Shown here one piece after another: positions 11,684 to 21,679 of a DNA stretch of 64,000 bases. A program made the position numbers and the translations under genes. The stretch spans positions 10,106,001-10,170,000 of the forward strand of contig NC_003283.11 of the NCBI RefSeq assembly GCF_000002985.6. The letters run 5' to 3'. Within the stretch, counting starts at the first letter, position 1. Each line of letters opens with the position of its first letter. The notes under the pieces were generated by a model that saw only the letters and a list, made by a program, of their open reading frames with translations, ran no database searches and was not told the origin of the DNA. This DNA comes from Caenorhabditis elegans (taxonomy: Eukaryota > Nematoda > Chromadorea > Rhabditida > Rhabditidae).

Positions 11684-13514
11684 ATGTCTTGGTCTCCATT
11701 AGGTCGACCAATCCGAGTAGGCCTATTCGAACATGATCCAGATGCGTTCAACTGTTTTCGCCGAATGCCCAAAAAGCCCTGTGCAAAGCCAGGCGCTGAA
11801 ATTGAAATTATTTCAATGGTAATGCAAATATTGGATTGGCAATGGGAAGTTGTGAGTTTTTTTAACGAATTTCGCTTGAAAGTTTCTCCGATTTCTCGTA
11901 CTAATCATCTGCTTTCTTATTTTCTTATTTCTTATTTTTAAATGACTCCATTTTTCTGCCAATATACCGAGTTAACCCCTTTCAATAAAACAAACTTTAA
12001 TACATAGGTTTGCATTTTATCATTTTTTCAAAAACTACAGTTTTCAGATTGATACTGAAAAAGAATTTAATGTTGTTAATGATTTTGGAAATCCACAACC
12101 AGACGGAAATTTCTCCGGAATAATGGGTCTTCTGGCACAGGATAAAATTGATATGAGTGGTCTCTCAATGAGAATTACACCTGCTCGAATGGAATTTGCT
12201 CATTTCACATTCCCTATCAGATACTTTCAACAAGTTTATATCATTAAGAGACCGGCTGAAAATGACTTTAGAAATTTTGTTTTTGCTCCTTTTACAACTG
12301 ATATGTGGCTTCTTCTTTTGGCGACAATCATGGGAGCATCAACAATGAGATTTGCATGTGCTCTTTATTGGGATAGTCGAGTCGGATCCAAATTTAATAT
12401 TTACACAAGCAGCGTTTTGGTAAGATACATTCAAAGTTTTGTTGTAACATGTTCTGATAATTTAGGAAACTTTTGGTCTGATGTTAAAGCAGAGAGTTCA
12501 AGATCCAACTGCAGTTTCAACAATGCTTTTAGAAGGATTTTTAATAGTTGCAATGATGAGTATTGCCCAGTATTATCAAACTTCAATGAACTCACGGTTA
12601 ACTGCTCCACCATCTTCGAGAATTCCATTTCTACATCAAAATCAACTGATAGAACTACTTCTGGATAAGGAAACTTATCTCACATATTATTTTAATTTAA
12701 CTTTGGAAGGTTCAACAGAGAAAAATGAATATAACATAAAACGTGCATTGGCTATGAACCCAATTGTTGTTCGGGCAAGAGAAGCAGATTTAATTAAAGA
12801 AATTCAGTGAGTATATTACATGAATTACTAAATTAATCTAAGATTTCAGAAAAGGTGGAGTATTTTACTCAACTTATGATATCGAATTTTTACCTCAAGC
12901 AGTGAGCGTTTGGGACAAAAGACAAGGATTGACAGTTATAAGAGATACAAGTGGAATTCTTAGTTATGTTGCGTTTGGATTTAGTATCAGCAATCGAAAA
13001 CTATGCCAAATGTAAGTTTTTTATTCTAAGTTTTTGAGTCAACACTTGTAATTTAATACCTGAAATTTTCTGAACTTCATAATCAGTTCTAATTATTTAC
13101 CAACTGACTACATATAGTTCAGTTGCAGGTATTTAAATTGCAATATGATTTTTACAGGTTCAACAAAGCTCTATTGAAAATTCTTCCTGGTATCGCAAGT
13201 ATCACTTTGGGACCAGGTTATGGTACAAAAAAACAACCGGAAGACATAACTGTTCAAGTGAAAAAGACGCGTCTCAGTTTGAAAAAACACTTGGAGCAAT
13301 TATTCTACATTTACTTAATAGGATGTGGAATTGCACTGGCATTTTTTATTATTGAGAAGGTTTTTTTTAGAATGAGAGTTTTGAAAAGACAAAAGGTAAG
13401 TTTAAATGTTTTTGTTTGTTAATGCTACTAAGTAACTTTCAGGTATACCAAGTTAATCGTCAAGAATCCGATGTAACTCCAGAATGTACATTCACACCAT
13501 TGCCTTATCACTAA
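11684..13514 (+). CDS. Ionotropic glutamate receptor-like ligand-gated channel (450 aa)
   Basis: Six exons: 11684-11851, 12048-12419, 12466-12806, 12850-13011, 13158-13395, 13443-13514. They close in phase. Order of parts: ligand-binding half S1 (GRPIRVGLFEHDP ... GIMGLLAQDKIDMSG, which matches the SBP-like fold of iGluRs), membrane helix M1 (TTDMWLLLLATIMGAST), re-entrant pore plus M3 (LLEGFLIVAMMSIAQYYQTS followed by SRLTAPP, at the position of the SYTANLAAF gate of classical iGluRs), S2 (RAREADLIKEIQKGG ...), and a last helix (FYIYLIGCGIALAFFIIEK). The large amino-terminal domain is absent, so the protein is about half the size of AMPA-type subunits and resembles the variant nematode/insect ionotropic receptors. 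No signal peptide is visible at this ATG, so a 5' exon may be missing. From memory C. elegans carries a similar gene near aos-1. The ligand is unknown. Confidence 0.8.
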
Positions 13515-13573
13515 TACATTTTTAATTCAAAAAAAACTAATTTTATTCCAGAACGATATTTTAACACTTAATA

Positions 13574-14992
13574 TCAAATTACCGTAGTGATTGTTCTAGA
13601 TAGATTTGTTTCTTTCTTGTTAGTTACAGTATTGATAACTTTTTGGCGATTTGTCGGATCTAAAAGGAAATAAACCACAAAATTAAAACACGAACACCCA
13701 TAAAGATTGAAAAAGCTGAATGCTGACTGAAGCTCATGTGACTGTTGGGATATTAACTGAAAATCTTGATTTGTGAAAATAAAAAGTATTCTTCAAATTT
13801 ACCGGTTTGAACATGGAATAGAAATAGTTGTATAGATAATTTGCAGTCAGAAGCAGCGACACCACCAATGAATTTATGACTAAAGTCCGTTCTCCGCTTT
13901 TTCTTCTCACTTGACTTTTCATTTTCCTCAATTTGATGAAGATGAAAACCAAAATATTCATAAACACGGAGACCCATGGCAAGAAAATGTGTATGAAATA
14001 GCTTATCATGGAGTTCTACAATTTGTAAATTTTCACAATTTTGAACAATTGTTTTCTTACAATTCTCATTCTGAGAGCATGTTTCTCTTTGTCCTCACAT
14101 ACTGCTGACACTTGAAACTGTACTAAATCCATTTTGAAATAGCAATCATTTGGGATAATAATAATCATTTGACGAAAGAAGAGTACAAGCTGAAAGTTTT
14201 GATTAGTTTTGTTAAAAATAAACATGTTTTCATTATGTTTCAGAGAACAACTTCATGAACCAGGTTTGAAATATCAAAAAAAAATCAAGTTCTGATCCCA
14301 CGCGGTTACTTTCGAATGGAATGGTGGATGATAACTGTGTATGATTATCGCTGAATTACCTGTAGGAAAATCCCATAAGCATTGAGATGTAATCATATCA
14401 GCTCACAGAAATCTTTTTTTTACGCCTTTATTGATTTGAAGTGTTTTCAAAGATTACAGCAACCGTTTTAGACAATAAAACTCACAATCAAGAACTACAC
14501 GAACAACACATTTTATTTTTATTTCCAGTCATCAAATCGCAGCATTTAAAATATAAATTTATTTACCCATCCGATTGTCATGTAAAGCTTAAGACGCTCA
14601 GAACTAAATGCATCACTTCCGATTGGCTTCAACACTACCCATAATCTATTCACTGCCATCAATGTAGCCATGAAAAATTTGCTTTGATATGCCATTTGGC
14701 TGAATATTTCTACGAATTTCACAATTTCAAATGAGTAGAACGCTGGATCTTGGGTGAAAAAATATGGAAATTCGACCAAGATATTCTGTGTGAAGTTCAT
14801 GAAAATTTCTGAGACAATCATGTTAAACATATAAACTCTCGAATGAATAACTAAAATATTTATTTATTTAGCTTAACTTTGAGAATTAATACCTCTTTTC
14901 TTTTCAAGCATTACTAAAAGTATTGCATTAAAAATATAAGCAAAAATATGCATAAGTATAGCAAAAACTGGACCTTGCCAAATCATTTTCAT
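13574..14992 (-). CDS. 7TM chemoreceptor-like protein, 288 aa (class unassigned)
   Basis: Minus-strand exons: 14992-14893, 14850-14567, 14189-14103, 14015-13803, 13756-13574; the phase closes. The sequence is hydrophobic with loops typical of nematode serpentine receptors: TM3 region KFFMATLMAVNRLWVVLKP (a DRY-like NR position), a later helix IFLPWVSVFMNILVFIFIK, and a C-terminal helix FNFVVYFLLDPTNRQ. It is clearly a paralogue of the adjacent upstream gene. The TM4 region is several residues shorter than in the paralogue, so either a small exon was missed in the 14190-14566 intron or the gene is degrading. I cannot separate srv, srxa, srt or related classes by eye. The ATG was chosen because no upstream ATG lies between it and the previous gene's stop. 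Confidence 0.6.
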
Positions 14993-15133
14993 GAGGAACT
15001 GAAATGAAGAATGAAAAGAAGAAGGCTTCCCCGACAAAGTTATGGGAAAAAATCAAGAGATCGGAAACGAAAAGTAGTTTGAAATTTTATGAGATTATTG
15101 GAATATAATTGGAAAAAAAGGATCTTCGTACGT

Positions 15134-16872
15134 TTATGAAGGGCGGACTTTGATGTTTTTTAACCATTTAGGATCACAAAAAATGGTTCGAAGAACAAGT
15201 AAACGATTAGATTTATGAAAAAGAAAATATATCAAGAAGTTGATGTAATTCGCAGAAAAAATGTTAAGCCAACCGAGAAAGATTTGAAAGTTATTTGGAA
15301 GTTGGTTGAACTGCTGAAATTAATCATTTTCAGAACATGAAAAATAATAATTATACTCACAGGCTCATAAATCTTTCGAAGAGATGTATAGACAGCGTCA
15401 TATGCCATAAAGATGAATACAATTAGAGATTGAATTATGAACATTGTTTCGTGGCGTGAACGACGGTTTGCAGCAATTACTGACACTCGGGCGATGACTA
15501 AAAGTTGGTTATTCATAGTTTGGAAGTTGACCACAAAACTGTTTTTGAACTTTATACATATGTGTGCCAGATATATATATGTTTTATTTATTTGTATCTA
15601 AATATTCAAATCTCAAAAAGCATTAATAAATTTTTGAACATTTGTAAGTTAAATAAAATTTTGGACGAATTTTTCGAAAAATCGAACATTTTTTGGCGTT
15701 TTTATTTAATATTCGTTTAGGCTTGACTGTTGTTTTCGTATTTAAACAATCCCTACTATCGCTACTTCGCCGTTAAATGAAAATGTGTGTCATGTAATTT
15801 ATGAATTATGAAAGAATAAACTGATGTTCTTTGAAACAAAACTAATAAATCAAACACATATCCACAGAAATAATTTTTCAACAGTTAAGGTTCAAAAAAC
15901 ACAAAGCTAACCTACCAACTTTGAAAACTCCACTCCTCCGCAGTTTTGCATAAACCACAATCATTACATTTAAAATCAAAGTCAAAATCAGAAGATAGTG
16001 GGATTTGTATACAAAGTCTGGCTGAAATTATTCTATAAACAATAGCCATATAATGACACAAACCCATATAAGGTAGTTGCATTCAGTATCCAGAACAAAT
16101 GTTTCACTATCAAAACGAGGAAAACAGCCAAGAAGCAGGAGATACCAAGAACCAATAAATGCCAGTATCCAAATACCAACTCCAAAGAATGTAACAGTTT
16201 CAGAGTCGAAAAATTTACTGAATCTGGGATTTATAATGCACACGAATCGATTGGCAGCCATTAAAAATGTCATAATATATCGAATTGTGTTGACTGTCCA
16301 CATTTGAAGAGTCATAAATAAAACACAGACTGATTCGAGAAAATGAAGAGATGATTCATCTTCTGCTTCAAGAACATACTCGACCGAAAAATGTTGGCAG
16401 AAGTTCAGAACCAGTTCAACCCAGATCATATGAGTTATGTAACCTTTAGTTTTTATTACTGAAGAAATAACATATACATACATAGTTAACATTTTTGATC
16501 AAATTATTAAAAATTTATATAGTTTTGCTGCAGTACAAGAGCAGAACATATATATCTAAAACTTGGTTTCTTTAATGAAGAACAAAAATCACAGTATTCT
16601 ATTAATTTTTCTATTTTTTAATCAAATTTCCAATATCGTACTGTCGGTAAATGCATTAAATAAAACAATGAATTACCTTTACTATTTTTAGCCACTACAT
16701 ATAAAAGAATAATATTGAAGGAATAACTGAATAAATGAGTGGCATATGTCAATATCTTAATCCAATCCATGAATTCTTTAAGAACTTGATTTTCAATTAG
16801 AAAATGCTCAGAAGAGCTCACTCTGATCAGAGTAGTTTTTGACTGAAATGACCTGAAAGTGCAATTCTTCAT
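15134..16872 (-). CDS. 7TM chemoreceptor-like protein, 337 aa (class unassigned)
   Basis: Minus-strand exons: 16872-16677, 16458-16064, 16021-15916, 15497-15361, 15313-15134; in phase. TM1 is WIKILTYATHLFSYSFNIIL. TM3 carries YIMTFLMAANRFVCIINP. TM4 is GIWILAFIGSWYLLLLG, followed by a Cys-containing loop. Later helices are HYLLILTLILNVMIVVYAKL, TMFIIQSLIVFIFMAYDAV and INFLIYFLFHKSNR. Layout and charge pattern fit a seven-helix nematode chemosensory GPCR. A start at the internal Met (16771) is possible. The next gene downstream is its paralogue in the same orientation, 141 bp away, so the two form a tandem pair. Ligand unknown. Confidence 0.7.
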
Positions 16873-17637
16873 TTACATTGTATCCTCATGCTGCCTATAA
16901 ATAATACAATAATTGTTGTCAAAATTATAAAACTGGAGCTTGCAGCTATCGGCTACATAACATTTGAAACTATCATTCAGATGAAGAGGCGTATTTTCGA
17001 AAAGGAAAGAGCAAATGCACATTTTTATATGCTTTGGGTAGATGAAGTCTTTTTTTCTTTTTTCAAGACATGATGAGTTTTTTGCAGCTTTTGTTAACGG
17101 AATAATTGAATGTTACTAGGAAAAATATTCAATCCAAAAGGAAACATTGGCTGCGAGCCTCTATCAAAAATCTCGAGGAACTGAATATTAATAGAAATTA
17201 TGTAACGTAACTTTACTAACTGAAACATCAAAAATGTTTGAAACCCCTGGAAACAGTATTCTACAACATTTCATTTGAGGCTTCTGTGGCAAGTCAGCTT
17301 ACCTGTTTATTGAATGCGTCTGACAATTGAGCTGTGTGAGCTCTACATTTTGGTGTGCACATTTTCTATATGTTTTCTCTTTAATAATATTGTTTCAATT
17401 TCAAATAATAACCCAAAAAAATTAAGTTCAAGTGAGCTCTGGCAGTAGGCACGACGCAGGCATAGGCTGGCTTAAAAGCAGTTCATGACCCATTTTGTGT
17501 ATCCTTACTTTTAACCTATCAGTAGTATTTAAAGCGTACTAGATTAAATGTGATAAAAAACTTAGCGGATTTTTCACGTAAACTTATAATGTTCTTAAAA
17601 GGATATCTGTTCATTTTTATTTGAAAGCTTTTTAAAA
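16873..17637. other. Intergenic, no gene recognised
   Basis: About 765 bases between divergent genes, presumably holding both promoters. A plus-strand open frame at 16888-17073 has no partner exon or family resemblance. Around 17440-17480 there is a short run of AGGC/GGCA units that looks like a degenerate simple repeat. Confidence 0.5.
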
Positions 17638-18689
17638 ATGCCAAAAGTTGCTTTTATTCTAATAATTAGCTATTTATTATTTTATAATAGTACATCGGTA
17701 AGTATTTTCCATCAAATTAGAAATCAAAATAAGTTTTCTCAGAAAACACTAGAGGACCTGAACTCGAAGTATTATGATTTTCAAGAATCCGACACAGATG
17801 TGAATTCTTTGGAACAACGAAAACTTATATCTTTTTTAAATTTCATGAAAGATAATGATCGAGAATTACTTATTAGTCGTATTAGAATTGATGGTAGGAA
17901 TGAGTGAGAATGCTACTAATAAGAACTATGTTTAGAAGAAGACAATTCGCTGTCCAAATTTTTAGTGGATGCCTGGGAACTTGGCCATAATTTCCAGGTA
18001 AATGTGCAATACTTATCTTTATTATAACAGAAAACAATTAGTTTGAAACATTCTACAATCCAATTTACGTGTTATGTCGTTGTAATACTACAAATACACT
18101 TCACAGAAGGGAAGGAGTTGTCCTGGAAGTGGTGGCTAAAAACGAAAAATCTGATAAATTTGAACGTCATAAGTGGATCGCCATTTTTCTTTCCGTGAGA
18201 TTGTCGTGAATATTCGATAACTATTTGATATTCTATTTCAGGAAAAAGAAACAGGATACTATCTAGAATACGTGGAACATCTTGGTTCGATTAAATTAGA
18301 AAATGTGAATTCGGAATTTGAATCCGTGTTTATTATTAATTCTATTTATGAATGTCCGAGTCATAAGCAGTTTTCAATGAATACAAAAAACTCAGGTGTG
18401 TTCTTATTTTGTAATTTACTTTACACAAAATACGAACGAACTGTCAGACTGTCATATATTGCGGAATTTCCGTTTAAGATGATTAACTAAATCTTTGAAA
18501 ATTAAATGAATAGAATACAAATTAGAAAAAAATGAAAACAAGCTCGGCAATGATAGAAATTAGGCTTGATGACTAGGATTTCAAAACCTTCCTCAAATAT
18601 TTAAATTTTCAGGCAAATTCCAAAACCGAGATAATATTATTTCAAAACACATTGAACACGAGTGGACCGAAAGAGAATACGAAGTATGA
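17638..18689 (+). CDS. Putative secreted protein of unknown function (218 aa)
   Basis: Six exons: 17638-17697, 17743-17893, 17936-17997, 18042-18194, 18242-18395, 18613-18689; the phase closes at every junction, which is the main support. A signal peptide (MPKVAFILIISYLLFYNSTS) is followed by a charged helical region, then a compact core containing ETFYNPIYVLCRCNTTN, EVVAKNEKSDKFERHKWI and a later YECPSHKQF. Three Cys (two in CRC) could form disulfides. I do not recognise a family. The first intron could also be read through in frame, adding 15 residues, but its TTTTCTCAG acceptor and 45-nt size are typical of real introns here. It sits divergent from the 7TM receptor pair. Confidence 0.6.
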
Positions 18690-19526
18690 ATAGAACGTGT
18701 TTCGAATTCTCATCTAGTTACTTTTACTATTATACCTGATTTTATTTTCACACGACATTTTTCATAATATTTGAAGAGAATAGAATAAATATCTTGTTTT
18801 GATTTTCTGATATACAAATGATATTAATTATTAATGCAACGAAACTACATTGATGAATGAAATATCTATCATTTCAGTTTTGTACATGAGAATATGTATT
18901 CCCAGAAGGCAGATAACGTTAGCCTTCCTATAAGGTTACCTGCCAAAGGGCACTTTTAAGAATCTGTTATCTCTCATTCAAATCGTGACGTGTATTATCA
19001 ATTTGCAAGGCATAAACTAAAGAGGCTCGAAAACGCGATAAGACTATCCTAGAAAATTAGCGTGGCTTATAAAAGTGGAGTGTCGACAGTTGTTCAAAAC
19101 CACTTCATGGTATTTACTAAAATAACATAAAAACATGTTTAAACGTTTCAAAAACATTTTTGGTTTTTTTTAAATACACAGTCAACAGTTTTTGCAAGAG
19201 TACACGTCCCGTAAAATCCCCACTATCAATTTTATATTCTACAAAATTAAGGAAACTTTCGTCTTTTGTAGTTCATATAAGTTTATTCTATTTTTCATCT
19301 CCAATCACACAAATCACATCATATTAACTTATTTTCTTTCTCTTTGTCTCGTTCTGATTTGTACATTCCAATTACAATGTCATTCGTTATTCTTAGTCTT
19401 CTTCTTCTTCGGTTAATGATCGAACTTGGTGGGCAGGGCACACAAATAGAATGCTTCTCTTTTCTTTCTTCTATTTTTTTTTTCGTTTCAATTCTCAAGA
19501 ACTAATGGACAAACGAAGACGGTAAA
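18690..19526. other. Intergenic, no gene recognised
   Basis: About 840 bases of AT-rich sequence between two plus-strand genes. The region from about 19190 is pyrimidine-rich and likely includes the promoter of the following gene. The open frame at 19192-19416 is low-complexity and unsupported. Confidence 0.5.
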
Positions 19527-21479
19527 ATGATTCAACGAAAATGTGTTTTGGCATTGATTTTTATTTTTTGTGTTCGTGAATCTGAACAGAGGTTAGTTTT
19601 TTGTTTTGCTTTTCGTTTGATTATGTTTTCAATTTTTTATTTCGAGAACACGAAATTCTGTGAATGTGTATTGCGTAATATATCTCGTTGCGAAAACTAC
19701 AGTAATTCTTTAAATGGCTACTGTAACGCTCATGTTACGAGTTCAATTTTAAAAAATTTTTGAAATAAATCATTACTCTCAATAGAATATGGGAAATCAT
19801 GCAAAAAATGAGAAAATAATACGAAGAAACTATTTATGGACAATGGAATATCGATGTCCCTTTTCGAAAAGAAATTCATTACACAAATCGAGCCCATAAT
19901 TTGACAAAAGCGTTATTTATGGTACAGTTTTGAAGAAGTACTGTAGTTTTCGCTATGGGATATTGTCAAATATGTTGCGCAATACGCATTTTCCGATTTT
20001 TGCGTTCCCATAAAAGTTTTAAAAATCGATAAATTAATAACGTTTAATTTATTGAGTATTTCTTGATAATAAAACAGTAAAAATATAATTGTTATGTGTC
20101 TTGTTACTCAATACCATCAGTGGTAAATGAGACTTTCAAATCTGGCAAATAGGTTTTTTTCGGAGAAAAAATTGGTTCAATGAGGTAACCAACACTTTTT
20201 AGTTCAGTATACAATTAATTCCCTCATTTATAAGTAATGATGTATTTTTTGGAAATCGTAGCGATATCAGAAACACAAACTGAAGTGTGTATTGAAAGTA
20301 ACATTTTTACGAATACCGTATATCTTCTATTAATATGGCCTCCCTATTAGACTTGCACTCCCTATTAGTATTGCCCCTCGGAGACCTTCCGAAAATTAGT
20401 ATGGCACTCCCTATTAGTCTTGCACTCCCTAATAGCCTTGCGTTTACTATTTTTTATTGCAGGCCCGTCTTGTTAACTTCAGGATTTCAACAAAAAAATT
20501 TGCCTATTTTGCAACAGTTTTTCACAACATTTCTACGAGATTGAAGTTTTTGAACTTATATGTTACAATTAAAGTCAAATTTTCTGAATTTTTACATAAG
20601 ATTCGAGCTTTTTCAGAAAAAAAACTAGTAAGCTCAAAGTCAGAAAAATGTTCTGAAAATTAGTATTGCACTCCCTAATAGTCTTGCACTCCCTATTAGT
20701 ATTGCAAGCGGGAAGTCCATCGAAAAATAGTATTGCAGCCATATTAATAGAAGAAACACGGTATATGATAAGCATTTTCTAAATTCCGTAGCGACTGAAA
20801 CTTTGAAAAATTGCTAACAAATCATCATTTACTATATATAAAGCGCGTATTCCGTTTGTCCATAGTTTGTAGTCTATGTAGTCTTTGTAGTCTGCGAAGT
20901 TTTAGCTTCTGGAGGGATAGTGAGTTGGGGTTAGTGTAGGGATATAGTCGGGGTACTGTAGTGGTACAATGGTGGTACGGTAGGAGTACTGTATGATTAC
21001 GGCAGTTTCAGAAAAATTGGTTTTCAGCTCCAGAAGTCGGGGGCCGCGCCGGAGGTGCGGTCCACGGCTGGTAAATAATATAAAAACAAAACATTATCAA
21101 AGTCCCAATAAATAATTTCAGAGGACCACCAGGTATTCCTTCGCCAGCCAATCCTACACCTTCAAATCCGGTAACCGCTGCTCCAATTAGACGGCAACCA
21201 ACTGTAATACAAACAACATGGGCTCCACAGATACAGCAACCCCAGCAGCAGCTAGAGTCTCCACAGAATAATTGGGATCAACAACAGCAGTCAACAGATG
21301 AAGAATGGCGTCCTGATTGGAGAGACAGAGGACCTCCACCACCAGATTTTGATGGTTGGCATCATCATCATCACCATCGTCCACCTTGGATGCGGGGCCC
21401 TTGGTGGCGACGCCCGCCACCACCTTGGGGACCGCCTCCACCAGGGCCGCCTCCTCCATTCGGATGGAGAGGACTTTGA
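19527..21479 (+). CDS. Secreted Pro/Trp/His-rich protein (140 aa)
   Basis: Exon 1 (19527-19591) encodes a signal peptide (MIQRKCVLALIFIFCVRESEQ) and joins in phase to exon 2 (21122-21479). The mature part starts GPPGIPSPANPTP, runs through a Gln-rich stretch (QQPQQQ, QQQQS), then EEWRPDWRDRGPPPP, six consecutive His, and a terminal tract of PPWMRGPWWRRPPPPWGPP type ending GWRGL. It looks like an extracellular low-complexity or cuticle-associated protein; metal binding by the His run is only a possibility. The 1.5-kb intron contains a terminal-inverted-repeat element and other dispersed repeat. A 27-nt in-frame exon at 21028-21054 could be included but lies in repeat-like DNA. No family recognised. 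Confidence 0.55.
19900..20040. repeat. Dispersed repeat, related to 37490-37610
   Basis: The stretch containing GTACTGTAGTTTTCGCTATG, then a TTGCGCAATACGCATTTTC block and a GCGTTCCCATAA block, matches with divergence a second copy around 37520-37605. This unit is of a type I recall as abundant in C. elegans. It lies in the intron of the secreted Pro/His-rich gene. Confidence 0.5.
20314..20763. mobile_element. TIR element (MITE-like, TA-flanked)
   Basis: The left end TACCGTATATCTTCTATTAA and the reverse complement of the right end TACCGTGTTTCTTCTATTAA match over about 26 bases, continuing as TATGGC. Both ends carry TA, as for Tc1/mariner-type targets. The interior holds several copies of CTCCCTATTAG and TTGCACTCCCTA motifs in both halves and no coding capacity. 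It is about 450 bp and sits in an intron. Confidence 0.7.
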
Positions 21480-21679
21480 GAAATGTATACACATGATATC
21501 ATTGTTCATAAACCATTGGTCATACACCGATATTCACACCAAGAATTAACAATAAAATGAATAACCAGAGAGATTGAGTTTTAAATTGATGAAAGTGATA
21601 AATTAAATTAAAAATGAGATTGAAAATTTGAGATTTGAGAACGGAAAAGAAGCCAACAGAAAACCATGAAAGCAATAAA

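Noticed and set aside
17430-17490. Telomere-like TTAGGC repeat remnant
   Set aside because: There are a few AGGC/GGCA units but no tandem TTAGGC, so I do not call it telomeric.
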